A DNA stretch of 64,000 nt from Hoyosella subflava DQS3-9A1 (GTDB taxonomy: Bacteria; Actinomycetota; Actinomycetes; Mycobacteriales; Mycobacteriaceae), in NCBI RefSeq assembly GCF_000214175.1, contig NC_015564.1:3100001-3164000 (forward strand), written 5' to 3'. The notes below the pieces were generated by a model. It made no database searches and was not told where the DNA came from. It saw only the letters and a program-made list of their open reading frames with translations. The position numbers and the translations under genes were made by a program. This document shows, one piece after another, positions 55,859 to 64,000 of this stretch. The stretch's first letter is position 1. Every line of letters starts with the position of its first letter.

Positions 55859-56550
55859 GAGCCGACCAGCGGGCGCCAGTACTGCTTGGTGCCCTCTTCC
55901 CGAACGGTATAGCCGAGTCTTTCGACTTCGCCACGCAACTCGGTGACATCCTCTGCGACCTTCTTGCGCAGCGCTTCCTCACGCGCTTTCAGCAGCGCGT
56001 TCACCCCGGCAGGTAACTCAGGTGCAGCGGGGATCCACCGGCGGTACAGGTCTGCGTGCGGGTCCTGGTCGCACCAAGGGTATCCGTGCTTGCGGAACGC
56101 ATCCGCGAGTTCGGCCACCGTCGACTCGTGAGGATCGCGACACACCTGCCGTGACTCGCGGTCCAGCAGCACGAGGTTTCTGCCGTCCACAAAGGCGGCG
56201 CTGATGTCACTTCTGCTGATCGTGCGAGAATCGCCATCTTTCGCCAGAGTCACGTCGTGGTTGTTCACCGTGATGGTCAGACAGCCGACCACTGCGATCA
56301 CGGCGAACACGACACCGAGCAGAAAGCCGGCAACCAGAAAGGCCAGGATCGACCAGCGTTGATCGAAGGAGGACACGAGTTCGAGCGGACCACGCATCGG
56401 AATCCAGGGCAGGTTCAGCGCCCACTCCGCGACGCGCGGCAAACTGTAGCCGACCGCCGCACCGGCCAGCGGGGATCCGATGAACAGCAGCAGCCGGATC
56501 GGGAAGGACAACCCGAGTTCTGTTTCCGGTCCGTGCGCGGACGCCTTCAT
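55855..56550 (-). CDS. YqeB-like membrane protein
   Basis: A 231-aa protein. Two membrane helices (about 15-37, 62-90) precede a soluble part (TVNNHDVTLAKDGDSRTISR is beta-rich) and a charged helical end. It resembles YqeB-type proteins (PH-like part); I am only fairly sure. ATG 56550 follows GAGG; ATG 56556 is also possible, and the longer reading from 56739 overlaps the Nudix gene. It precedes the two-component genes in the same operon, so it may feed their signal (inference). Confidence 0.7.
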   Translation of the reverse strand: MKASAHGPETELGLSFPIRLLLFIGSPLAGAAVGYSLPRVAEWALNLPWIPMRGPLELVSSFDQRWSILAFLVAGFLLGVVFAVIAVVGCLTITVNNHDVTLAKDGDSRTISRSDISAAFVDGRNLVLLDRESRQVCRDPHESTVAELADAFRKHGYPWCDQDPHADLYRRWIPAAPELPAGVNALLKAREEALRKKVAEDVTELRGEVERLGYTVREEGTKQYWRPLVGS

Positions 56551-56647
56551 GTTCATAGCCTCACGGTAGGGTTGCGCCGCCTGCCCGGGAATCGTCTTAG
56601 GCCGGCTGCCACCGTCAACTTTCGTATGACGCTGTTGTGCGCTCCGG

Positions 56648-57145
56648 CTACGTTCCCGCCGCGTTGCGCTGTTGCAGCCAGTCCGCGACCGCATACCCCG
56701 TGCCGAACGGCCACGGTGTGAGTTTGTCGGGAGGGACATGTTTGAACTCGTCGAGTTCCTCGTTCAGCACGACGGTGCCTGTCGCTGCGACGTGGTAGGC
56801 AATGATGATCTGGTTCATCTGCTCGAACGGGTAATGGCCGACGAATGTCACTTCGTGCGGAGTGAGGGCGAGTTCTTCTTCCACCTCGCGCTGGACGCCT
56901 GATTCTGGGGTTTCACCACGCTCGAGGAAACCCGTGATGAGGCCAAACCACGTGGGCGGCCACGTTTTGTTGTGCGCGAGGATGATGTGGCCCTCGTGCT
57001 CCACGATCGCGGCGACAACGGGCACAGGGTTGCCCCAGTGGATGAACCCGCATTCGGACTCGGGGCATGACTTCCGGGCTTCGCCGCCGATGTGCGCGTC
57101 TTGCAGCGGAGTTGCACACTGCGGACAGTACTGGAATTCGCTCAC
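56648..57145 (-). CDS. Nudix hydrolase with zinc ribbon
   Basis: A 165-aa protein. The N terminus has a zinc ribbon (CPQCATP...CPESECGF), like NudC-type NADH pyrophosphatases, then a Nudix fold with box GFLERGETPESGVQREVEEEL. The last Gly of the usual box (EExGU) is Leu here, but the REVEEE core is intact. A nucleoside diphosphate derivative is the likely substrate. It stands alone, just after the Abhydrolase_9 stop. Confidence 0.87.
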   Translation of the reverse strand: MSEFQYCPQCATPLQDAHIGGEARKSCPESECGFIHWGNPVPVVAAIVEHEGHIILAHNKTWPPTWFGLITGFLERGETPESGVQREVEEELALTPHEVTFVGHYPFEQMNQIIIAYHVAATGTVVLNEELDEFKHVPPDKLTPWPFGTGYAVADWLQQRNAAGT

Positions 57146-57154
57146 TCGGTTCTC

Positions 57155-58819
57155 CTACGCTGCCAGAGCGTCGCGGATCTCCGCGATCTCCTCAGGTGTC
57201 CATTGGGTGCCGTCGGGCGCCGCGCGCAATATGGCAGCCCACAGGTCAGTTGCCTCCGAGCCGTGCGTATGCCCGTGCCCGGACGGTACATCGACCGAGA
57301 ACACCATATCCAGGGTCACCTGCCAAAACGTCACGAAAGGTATCCATCGCACGCCTGGCTCAAGTCGGGGTGACAGCGGCTCGCGCAGCCAGTCGGGCCG
57401 ATTGAGCACCAGATCAAAGCTCCACCACACAATTGGGTCCGAGGCGTGCTGCCAGTACACGATGCGCGGTGCTTCCCATTCGGAACTGAGATGTGCGCCG
57501 TTCAGGTCGGCAGGGTCCGACGCGAAGCGGATGTGCTCGCCCTGCGCGATCACCGGTAGTACCTCGGGTGATCCGTCATCGCGGCTGGCAGTGATCTCGG
57601 CCCACTGTTCGGAGAAGTTAGGAGTGCCCACCCACAATGCGCCGTCGGTGCGCGCCATCATGTCGTACCCGCCGGAGAACGCCGCCTGGCCGCCGAACGA
57701 ACCGAGACTTTCACCGAAGACGACCAGTTTCGGACGGTCGTCCTCGGGGAGGCCCAGCCACCGTTCGTACACGGCTTCGAACAGCGCGCGGCCTGCGAGC
57801 TGCGGCGTTTCCCTGTCCGCGACAAACGACAGCGCACTTGGGAGGAATGAGTATTGCATTGACGCTATGGCACTGTCGCCGTCGCTGAGATATTCCAGCG
57901 ACGACGCGACGTTCGCGTTGACCCAGCCACGTCCCGTGGTGGTCGCGACGGCGAGCACTGAACGGTCGAAACCGCCTGTACGGTCCAGTTCTTCCACAAC
58001 GAGCTTCGCGGTTTCGTCAACCCCGTCGGCGGAGAGACGGCCCGCATAGACGCGGATCGGTGTCACCGCGGGGCGTCCCGTCACGGCTGTGATGTCTTGC
58101 GCCCGAGGCCCGCCAGCAACGAAAGTTCTACCCTCGCGGCCAAGGGTGTCCCATTGCTGCAGAGAGCTGGGCGAACCAGAACGCTCAGGTTCCTCTGGTT
58201 GCACCACTTGCGGTGCGGTGGACTCGTCCGCGACGGCCGCAGACCGTTCCGCGACTCCGAGAACACCCCGCTGCACGGTCCCATCGATAACCAGCACACC
58301 AACCACAACGACGACGACAACCGCCGCGAGTCGCGCGACCGGTACCGGCACAAAGCGGCCGAGCAAGTGCGCGATGGCACGTGTGGCGCGGCCGATCAGC
58401 CGACCGAACACAACGAGCAGAAGCCCGAGCGCGAACGCGGCAATGAGCAGCACGGTATACACCGGGCGCCCCTCTCTCGGCACGCCAACGATGTCGCGTA
58501 TCGATTCCTGCCACCAGGAACCCAGAATCGCAAAGGCCGGGATGAGGATCAGGGCACTGACACCCAGAAGCACCCACCCCATGTGCCGGACGCGATCAGA
58601 CCACTGTGGCTGGAGCCCGCACTTGCGCACAATCCAGGCCGCCAGGCACCCGAGACCGTACCCGATAGCCAAACTGATCGCGGTCGCTACTGCCTGGAGG
58701 AACCAAGGCCTGGGCAGCAGTGACGGAGACATGGACCATACATAGAAGACGAGCGCGAAGGCGAGCCCAACCGGATGGAATGTGCGCGCCCAGAGCAGCA
58801 GCCGCTGACGGTGTGTCAT
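57155..58819 (-). CDS. Abhydrolase_9 family membrane protein (PF10081-like)
   Basis: A 554-aa protein. The N-terminal ~190 residues hold about five membrane helices (FALVFYVWSMSPSLLPRPWF; VVVVVVGVLVIDGT), then a large domain with FGESLGSFGGQAAFSGG (nucleophile Ser about 370), typical of the actinobacterial alpha/beta-hydrolase_9 proteins. The soluble domain should lie outside the membrane. Substrate unknown. Shape and length fit the family fully. Confidence 0.87.
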   Translation of the reverse strand: MTHRQRLLLWARTFHPVGLAFALVFYVWSMSPSLLPRPWFLQAVATAISLAIGYGLGCLAAWIVRKCGLQPQWSDRVRHMGWVLLGVSALILIPAFAILGSWWQESIRDIVGVPREGRPVYTVLLIAAFALGLLLVVFGRLIGRATRAIAHLLGRFVPVPVARLAAVVVVVVVGVLVIDGTVQRGVLGVAERSAAVADESTAPQVVQPEEPERSGSPSSLQQWDTLGREGRTFVAGGPRAQDITAVTGRPAVTPIRVYAGRLSADGVDETAKLVVEELDRTGGFDRSVLAVATTTGRGWVNANVASSLEYLSDGDSAIASMQYSFLPSALSFVADRETPQLAGRALFEAVYERWLGLPEDDRPKLVVFGESLGSFGGQAAFSGGYDMMARTDGALWVGTPNFSEQWAEITASRDDGSPEVLPVIAQGEHIRFASDPADLNGAHLSSEWEAPRIVYWQHASDPIVWWSFDLVLNRPDWLREPLSPRLEPGVRWIPFVTFWQVTLDMVFSVDVPSGHGHTHGSEATDLWAAILRAAPDGTQWTPEEIAEIRDALAA

Positions 58820-58902
58820 AAAAGGACTCTATGTGGCCGCTGCGACAGTCGCAGAACGGGGAATACTTGGTCTCGAACCCCACCACTGGAAGCAGGCCAT
58901 TG

Positions 58903-59685
58903 ATGCGGAAGACGCTTATCGCGCTCCTCGCGCTGGGTTGCGGCGCGATGTCGGCCGCCTGCAGCGGAAATGAAGTTGAGGCAGCCATGAATGACCTGTC
59001 CGGCCGGACATTTCTCTATACGGAGGTGGAAGGACCGCAGATCCCCGGTGGTGGTCCTCTGCGCCTGGAGTTCGCTGAAGACTCCCGCCTCATCGCGAAC
59101 GCGGGGTGCAACACTGCAGCGGGCACCGCGCGCCTCGAAAGCGGACGCATCATCACCGGTGAGCTCGCGATGACGCTCATCGGTTGTCCGCCCGACGTCG
59201 CTGGAGCCGATGATTGGGTGGGCGCACTATTCGCCGCGGAACCCGAATGGACGCTAGACGGCGCCACACTGACGCTGCGCACAGATACTGGGACAGTACG
59301 GTTGCTCGACCGAAAGGCGGCCGAACCTGACCTGCCGCTCAGCGGGACGGAGTGGGTGGTTGACTCGATCATCGAACAGGAGGCCATCAGCACGTCAGCA
59401 GCGCTAGAGGAAGCGCGGCCGACCCTGACGATCGACCAAGACGGTCGGGCAACGGGCACAACTGGCTGCAACAATTTCCATGGCACCGCCGAGATCGACG
59501 GCGATCAGATCACTTTCAGCCCGCTCGCGACGACACGAATGGCGTGCCTGCCTGACCGGGATGACATCGAACGGGCTGTACTCGCCACTCTGTCGTCGAC
59601 CACCGTGACCGCCTCAATCGACGCCGATATCCTCACCGTCACCACCGACGCGGGCCACGGCCTGAGATTCCGCGCCCACAACTGA
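58903..59685 (+). CDS. META-domain lipoprotein
   Basis: A 260-aa lipoprotein: signal RKTLIALLALGCGAMSAAC with the lipobox at about Cys20. Two META domains (about 30-130 and 145-255; IANAGCNTAAGTARL and GTTGCNNFHGTAEID are the paired GCN blocks). HslJ-like META proteins are linked to stress and envelope. The start ATG 58903 follows GGAAG; a longer reading from 58831 covers the divergent promoter. It ends at a strong terminator. Confidence 0.87.
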   Translation: MRKTLIALLALGCGAMSAACSGNEVEAAMNDLSGRTFLYTEVEGPQIPGGGPLRLEFAEDSRLIANAGCNTAAGTARLESGRIITGELAMTLIGCPPDVAGADDWVGALFAAEPEWTLDGATLTLRTDTGTVRLLDRKAAEPDLPLSGTEWVVDSIIEQEAISTSAALEEARPTLTIDQDGRATGTTGCNNFHGTAEIDGDQITFSPLATTRMACLPDRDDIERAVLATLSSTTVTASIDADILTVTTDAGHGLRFRAHN

Positions 59686-59721
59686 AACTGGCCCTGCCAT
59701 CAGCGATGACAGGGCCAGTTT
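59685..59721. terminator. intrinsic terminator, bidirectional
   Basis: AAACTGGCCCTG (59685-59696) pairs perfectly with CAGGGCCAGTTT (59710-59721) around 13 bases, with T runs at both 3' ends. It overlaps the last base of the META gene's stop codon and lies 25 bases past the stop of the small peptide gene on the other strand. Confidence 0.8.
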
Positions 59722-59746
59722 GCAGCTAACTCAGCGGATCAGTGAC

Positions 59747-59815
59747 TCACAGCCCCCCGAGCAGAAGGTGAAGCAGATCGCCAACGATTGCGATAAGACC
59801 AGCTACCAGACCCAT
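59747..59815 (-). CDS. probable 22-residue hydrophobic peptide
   Basis: ATG 59815 reads MGLVAGLIAIVGDLLHLLLG plus GL and a stop at 59747. AAAGGA lies 9 bases before the ATG, a good ribosome binding site, and a bidirectional terminator follows 25 bases past the stop. The peptide is almost wholly hydrophobic with one Asp and one His and could form a membrane helix. It resembles, at the level of pattern, the short phenol-soluble modulins (MGIIAG… in PSM alpha). It is not a shadow of another gene. Existence is inferred, not proven; it could be a toxin-like peptide or an envelope peptide. Confidence 0.6.
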   Translation of the reverse strand: MGLVAGLIAIVGDLLHLLLGGL

Positions 59816-60029
59816 GTTTGGCAGTCCTTTCATTTCTGTTGCCGGAACTACATGTCACCCTTGCAAGGCAACGACCACGTTATGGACGCCTCGTTTCCGA
59901 GATGTTGGCACTGAGTTTCAAGAAGGTCACCAGATCAGCTATCAGACTGTGAGTTTCTAACATGCACGTCATGAAGATCGACTATTTTGCGCGCGATGAT
60001 TTTCGCTAGCATCGCCGGTCACTACTTAC

Positions 60030-60629
60030 ATGCGCTATGACCTCACCGCTGCCGCTCAAGAGATTGAACGGCTCCTGCCGGCTATCTCCGATGCCGACCT
60101 TGCTCGCCCTACACCCTGCGAGGACTACTCCGTCGCGACATTGCTCGCGCACATTGACGGCCTTGCGTACGCGTTCCACCTGGCTGCGCCGGTGACGCCG
60201 AAAAGCCCTGAAGCCGTGGCGCTACTGAAAAGCCCGCCCGCGCCCTCGGCGGACGACCTTCCCGCTGAGTGGCGAGTCACCATCCCCGCGCGCCTCCGCG
60301 CTCTCGCCGAGACGTGGCGCAACCCATCTGCCTGGGACGGTGAAACCACCATCGGCGGCGTCACGATGCCCGCGGAAATCACGGGACTTGTCGCGCTCGA
60401 TGAGCTCGTGCTCCACGGCTGGGACCTGGCCCGGGCGACCGGCCAGGAGTTCTACTGCGACGACGCGAGCACTGCGGCCTGCCTGTCGTTCACTGAAATG
60501 TCGGCGGCTCCCGGTGAGGAAGCGGAGCGTGAAGGCTTGTTTGGACCAGTTATTGATGTGCCCAGCGATGCTCCCGCACTGGATCGCGCGATCGGGCTGT
60601 CAGGGCGTAGTCCGCACTGGCAGCCCTGA
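60030..60629 (+). CDS. TIGR03086 family metal-binding (DinB-like) protein
   Basis: A 199-aa DinB-fold protein: RPTPCEDYSVATLLAHIDGL (about 27-46; His) and LVALDELVLHGWDLARATGQ (about 127-146; His, Asp). A mycothiol-linked transferase or isomerase is likely by family. ATG 60030 with weak RBS. It converges on the response regulator at 60632. It is distinct from the copy at 36389. Confidence 0.85.
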   Translation: MRYDLTAAAQEIERLLPAISDADLARPTPCEDYSVATLLAHIDGLAYAFHLAAPVTPKSPEAVALLKSPPAPSADDLPAEWRVTIPARLRALAETWRNPSAWDGETTIGGVTMPAEITGLVALDELVLHGWDLARATGQEFYCDDASTAACLSFTEMSAAPGEEAEREGLFGPVIDVPSDAPALDRAIGLSGRSPHWQP

Positions 60630-60631
60630 CG

Positions 60632-61237
60632 TCACAACCAGCCGCGTGATTGGGCGATCTGGGCAGCCTCACCGCGCGTGACCGCGCCAGTCTTACCAAT
60701 CGCGGACGACAAATAGTTGCGAACAGTCCCCTGGGATAAATGCACATGCCGTGCGATAGCGGCGACGGTGGCGCCGGTGAGTGCGTGTAGCAGCACCTGC
60801 CGTTCCCGTTCGGTAAGCGGGTTGATTCCATCGACCAGGGTTTCCGAGGCGAGGGCTGGGTCAATGACGCGCAGGCCAGCGTGCACACGGCGCACTGCAT
60901 CCGCGAGTTCGCGCGCCGGAGTGTCCTTGACAATGAAGCCACTCGCCCCCGCATCGATCGCGCGGCGCAAATAACCCGCCCGGCCAAACGTTGTGACGAT
61001 TAGTACGCGCGTAGCCGGGAATCGCTCCCGCACCGCGGCGGTTGCGGCGATTCCGTCTAACCCGGGCATCTCGATGTCGAGCAGGCAGATGTCGGGCTGA
61101 AGGTCCAGCACTGCCGGTAGGACAGCATCTCCACGGCCTACTTCCGCTACAACAGACAGATCTGGTTCGAGCTCGAGCAACGCAGCTAACGCGCCCCTGA
61201 CCAGCGCCTGGTCATCGGCGAGCAGGATCTTGATCAC
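60632..61237 (-). CDS. NarL/LuxR family response regulator (DesR-like)
   Basis: A 201-aa regulator: receiver with DDQALVR, phospho-Asp54 in CLLDIEMPGLDG and the KDT site; C-terminal LuxR HTH (LTERERQVLLHALTGATVAA…TVRNYLSSAIGKTG). It resembles DesR-type regulators, known to pair with kinases and ABC transporters. It starts 4 bases inside the kinase stop and is the last gene of a four-gene operon. Confidence 0.9.
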   Translation of the reverse strand: MIKILLADDQALVRGALAALLELEPDLSVVAEVGRGDAVLPAVLDLQPDICLLDIEMPGLDGIAATAAVRERFPATRVLIVTTFGRAGYLRRAIDAGASGFIVKDTPARELADAVRRVHAGLRVIDPALASETLVDGINPLTERERQVLLHALTGATVAAIARHVHLSQGTVRNYLSSAIGKTGAVTRGEAAQIAQSRGWL

Positions 61238-62298
61238 GGCACGGCCACCTCCACGCTCGTTCCTCCCCCGTGGACGGCCCCAATTTCCACCCGGGCACCC
61301 GCCGTGGCCGCCCGTTCGCGCAATCCGCGCAACCCCTGGCCTTCGTGCAGCGGGCCGTTTCGCCGCCCGTCATCGGCAATCGTGACGGAGTCAGCCTTCA
61401 GTGTGATCACGCATCGACTCGCTCCGCTGTGCCGAATGATGTTGGTGACAGCTTCACGAACCGCCCAGGCGAATACCTCCTCGGCACCGTCCCGTACTTC
61501 CGGTGCGGACGCGGGCAGGGCAGCTTCAATCCCTGCGGCCGTCAGCGCGGTCCGGGCGGTGCGCAGCTCCTCATCGAGGCTACGGGACCGCATTCTCGTC
61601 ACCGCCGACCGCACCTCCGCGAGTGCCCCGCGAGCGAGTGTGTGCAGTTCAGCGAGTTCCCGCCTTGCGCGGGCTGGGTCAGAGTCGATGAGGCGCGCGG
61701 CCAGTTCAGCCTTCACCGAGATCACGGTGAGTCCGTGGCCGAGGATGTCATGGACGTCCCTGGCGATACGGTCTCGCTCAGCGACCTTGGACAGTTCGTC
61801 TTGGAGTTCGCGGCGAGATTCTTCCTTTTCGATCATGATGCGTGACAGTGCGGATACAAAACTCACTGGTACTAGGAAGAGGAGGAATACCCAATATTCG
61901 CCGAACTGGCCGGTACCAATGAGACCGGGCCCCACCAGAACTAGCACGATGGTGGCAATGGCTAGGCCAACTGCTCGACGTATGGGCCAGGCAAAGAAGA
62001 CATAGCTGATGATGAACGCCGTCATTCCCATCGCGCCTAATCCGATGAGGATTGCCATTAGCGATGTGATCGCGACCATGCCGAGGACGACCAGGTTGGC
62101 CTGGAGGTCGTCGTCGCCGATGCAGCGCAGGGTAACCAGGCCGTATACAAAGACTGCGGCGAAGACGACTAGTAGCGCCACGCCGATCGTCAGACCGACA
62201 AATGATTGATCCGACGTGAAGAGTTCTCGCGCGGGAAAGACGAGGAAGACTAGCCACACCGCTCCGAATAGCCAGCTGTGGTCCTGCTCTTCGGTCAT
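61234..62298 (-). CDS. sensor histidine kinase (DesK-like)
   Basis: A 354-aa kinase with about five membrane helices (about 12-140), HisKA_3 with the phospho-His in RIARDVHDILGHGLTVISVK (about His180) and a HATPase domain (WAVREAVTNIIRHSGASRC). The start ATG 62298 overlaps the permease stop; a longer frame from 63063 is the permease shadow. DesK-type kinases sense the membrane state (family inference). Confidence 0.9.
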   Translation of the reverse strand: MTEEQDHSWLFGAVWLVFLVFPARELFTSDQSFVGLTIGVALLVVFAAVFVYGLVTLRCIGDDDLQANLVVLGMVAITSLMAILIGLGAMGMTAFIISYVFFAWPIRRAVGLAIATIVLVLVGPGLIGTGQFGEYWVFLLFLVPVSFVSALSRIMIEKEESRRELQDELSKVAERDRIARDVHDILGHGLTVISVKAELAARLIDSDPARARRELAELHTLARGALAEVRSAVTRMRSRSLDEELRTARTALTAAGIEAALPASAPEVRDGAEEVFAWAVREAVTNIIRHSGASRCVITLKADSVTIADDGRRNGPLHEGQGLRGLRERAATAGARVEIGAVHGGGTSVEVAVP

Positions 62299-63041
62299 CG
62301 CCTTGCCAGAGCCCGGCGCGACATGATCGCCGCCGCTGCCCCGAAGATGATCGCCCATGCCATGACGTTTACCACAGGAATCCATAACGATTCGCCCGTC
62401 ATTCCCGCGTAGGTGCCTTGCGTTTGCGGGTAGCGAGCGAGCGCCACCATCCCGTACATCGGTGTGAACTTCGCGATTGTCAGCATTGTCCCGGTCAGGG
62501 GGATAAATACGTTGCCTAAGAACGCGAGAATGACGAGGAGTCCTCCCGCTGCACTCAATGCTGCTTCGGTGCGGAAAGCGAATCCGACGGCGAGTCCGAA
62601 GAGCGCAAAGATTGCCGAGCCTAGCCAGCACAGTAGCGCGGAAAGGATCCACACGTTCGGTGGGGCTTGTGCGCCGAAGAAGAAGCCGAGTGAGTACACC
62701 ACGAGGATGGGCATCGCGGCCACGCCGAGAGCCACAATGGCCTTGATGGTGACGAACCCCGACGACGTCAGCGGTGTGAGCGCGAGTTGACGTCCCCATC
62801 CCTGAAATTGTTCGACAGCGACGGAGCCGCCGATAGACAGCGTCGCCATCGCGGCGCCGTAGCAGGCCATTGACGTCATAATCACAGCGGCGACGTTGCC
62901 CGAGCCGGCGGGTTCGGCCCCGAACTCCATGAGTGCACCAAACACGAGATAGAACGCACCGGGCAGCAGCGCGATGAAGAACATGTTGGGGAAGTTGCGG
63001 ACAGTGCGCTGGAACTCGGTGGTGACGTAGGTGGTGCTCAT
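62295..63041 (-). CDS. ABC-2 type permease
   Basis: A 248-aa permease with six helices: FFIALLPGAFYLVFGALMEF, LGSAIFALFGLAVGFAF, and others. ABC-2 type by fold and pairing. It overlaps the ATPase by 4 bases upstream and the kinase by 4 bases downstream. Substrate unknown. Confidence 0.88.
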   Translation of the reverse strand: MSTTYVTTEFQRTVRNFPNMFFIALLPGAFYLVFGALMEFGAEPAGSGNVAAVIMTSMACYGAAMATLSIGGSVAVEQFQGWGRQLALTPLTSSGFVTIKAIVALGVAAMPILVVYSLGFFFGAQAPPNVWILSALLCWLGSAIFALFGLAVGFAFRTEAALSAAGGLLVILAFLGNVFIPLTGTMLTIAKFTPMYGMVALARYPQTQGTYAGMTGESLWIPVVNVMAWAIIFGAAAAIMSRRALARR

Positions 63042-63982
63042 GCTGACACCCCTTTCCTGTCATCGAGGCTGTCGGCGGTCAGGGTGATGAACGCTTCCTC
63101 GAGGTTCGCGGAGGTGATCTCGAGGTCATAGCCGAGGGCGCGGTCAAACAGGTACTTGGCGACCGAGTCGGAGTCACGGCATGCGATCGACATTCGCCCT
63201 CCGCGCACGGTGACGTCCTGGACGCCGTCGATCGCGAGAACGGACTCCCGCACAGATTCCGCCGTCTCGGTCGACACTCGGGCGCTGACGGTGCGGCCCG
63301 TTGCCCGGGCACGAATTTCCGAGGTGGAGCCGTCGGCAACTATCTTGCCGCGCGACATCAAAACGACTCGGTTGGCGAATGCATCCGCTTCTTCGAGGTA
63401 GTGCGTCGCGAACACGATCGTTCGTCCCTGGCGTGCTTCAGCGTGCATGGTGTCCCAGAACTCGCGGCGGGCACGGACGTCCATCCCGGCTGTGGGCTCG
63501 TCAAGGATCAGCAATTCTGGGTCCGCGAGCAGCGCCAGACCGAACTTCAGGCGCTGCTGCTGGCCACCGGAACACTTCGCCACCATGTGCCGGGCAACAG
63601 TGGTGAGCCCAGCACGGTCGAGGACCTCACCTATTGAGAGTGGCCGGGGCATCAGGGACGCCACCACCTTGAGCGTTTCCTGAACGGTGAGGTCGGCGAG
63701 CAGCCCGCCAGTCTGCAGGACCGCTGACACTGCCCCGTCCTCGATTGCGGCGCGGGGTGTTCCCCCGAAGACGCGGACTTCGCCCTGGTCTGCAGCGGCA
63801 AACCCCAGCACGAGGTCGAGCGTGGTGGTCTTGCCCGCACCGTTGGGTCCGAGCAGCGCGACGACTTCACCACGCTGGATTGTCAGGTCGATACCCTGAA
63901 CCGCCCTGACCGGCGTGCCGCTCCGTTGCCGGAAACTCTTGTGCAGGCCGCGTATTTCGATTGCGGGTGATTGGTTGGTCAT
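63038..63982 (-). CDS. ABC transporter ATP-binding protein
   Basis: A 314-aa ATPase: Walker [10 protein letters not shown] (about 45-53), signature KCSGGQQQRLKFGLALL, Walker B LLILDEPTAGMD, H-loop VFATHYLEEAD; a short C-terminal extension follows. It leads the operon ATPase-permease-kinase-regulator, so the transporter and signalling are coupled (as in BceAB/DesKR-like modules, but with a NarL-type regulator). The start is ATG 63982, 18 bases from the window edge. Confidence 0.9.
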   Translation of the reverse strand: MTNQSPAIEIRGLHKSFRQRSGTPVRAVQGIDLTIQRGEVVALLGPNGAGKTTTLDLVLGFAAADQGEVRVFGGTPRAAIEDGAVSAVLQTGGLLADLTVQETLKVVASLMPRPLSIGEVLDRAGLTTVARHMVAKCSGGQQQRLKFGLALLADPELLILDEPTAGMDVRARREFWDTMHAEARQGRTIVFATHYLEEADAFANRVVLMSRGKIVADGSTSEIRARATGRTVSARVSTETAESVRESVLAIDGVQDVTVRGGRMSIACRDSDSVAKYLFDRALGYDLEITSANLEEAFITLTADSLDDRKGVSA

Positions 63983-64000
63983 GCTTCCACATTCGCCGCG

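Noticed and set aside
59720-59914. Plus-strand ORF of 64 aa after the META gene
   Set aside because: No RBS; it overlaps the terminator and the better-supported minus-strand peptide.
62299-63063. A 609-aa kinase reading
   Set aside because: The upper part is the shadow of the permease; the kinase begins at 62298.

Overview
This 64 kb window is high-GC chromosomal DNA of an actinobacterium. The most likely group is the mycolic-acid bacteria (Mycobacteriales, Hoyosella/Gordonia/Rhodococcus-like), but the genus cannot be fixed from this sequence alone. Pointers are a desaturase/reductase pair laid out like mycobacterial desA3 and its reductase, a deazaflavin-dependent nitroreductase-family protein, two TIGR03086 mycothiol-type DinB proteins, a nitrate reductase fused to a CysJ-like flavoprotein, a glutaminase with a STAS tail, and actinobacterial SHOCT, CGNR and WYL proteins. 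GTG and TTG starts are common and many genes overlap by 4 bases. No rRNA, tRNA, CRISPR array, prophage or intact insertion sequence was found.

Layout. 1-8.2 kb: alpha/beta hydrolases, an AhpD-like protein, WrbA, a multicopper oxidase with a cupredoxin-like lipoprotein, a hydrolase coupled to a CGNR regulator, a WYL regulator divergent from a RidA protein, a DUF488 protein and a deazaflavin-type reductase. 8.2-14.8 kb: PrpD with an acyl-CoA synthetase, a SHOCT protein, glutaminase, and an unrecognised protein. 14.9-20.9 kb: an ABC exporter pair, two pirins, a small acetyltransferase and a PatB/MalY-type lyase. 20.9-30.2 kb: the nitrate reductase fusion, an acyl-CoA dehydrogenase, and a desaturase whose reductase gene carries a frameshift, with a TetR regulator upstream. 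30.4-32.3 kb: a DUF418 membrane protein and a divergent TetR regulator with three operator boxes. 32.4-35.9 kb: a copper cluster (His-rich membrane protein, YcnI, CopC-CopD fusion, second YcnI).

35.9-38.3 kb is a scarred region: an IS256-type transposase remnant, a 100-bp broken copy of a nearby small gene, an intact DinB-MarR-small protein operon with a tandem operator, and about 560 bp without a gene holding a perfect LexA-type box. 38.3-43 kb: an iron-siderophore binding lipoprotein, a Gly-rich secreted protein, an orphan 103-aa protein and a DrrAB-type exporter. 43.3-48.9 kb: an NAD(P)-binding oxidoreductase with divergent TetR, a methyltransferase, a hydrolase, an AbiEi-like protein and an SDR, with four copies of an 80-bp palindromic repeat between them. 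48.9-53.5 kb: a one-chain desaturase-reductase-ferredoxin fusion divergent from MarR, a crotonase and an FAD monooxygenase. 53.5-64 kb: a DUF4190 protein, two NarL-type two-component systems (one with a YqeB-like membrane protein, one coupled to an ABC transporter), a Nudix hydrolase, an Abhydrolase_9 membrane protein, a META-domain lipoprotein, and a probable 22-residue hydrophobic peptide gene.

The window looks like ordinary lipid, redox and metal-handling chromosome with dense local regulation. The best candidates for something undescribed are the 22-aa peptide gene (59747-59815), the four-copy palindromic repeat family (44787-48061) and the one-chain membrane desaturase/hydroxylase (48946-51027).
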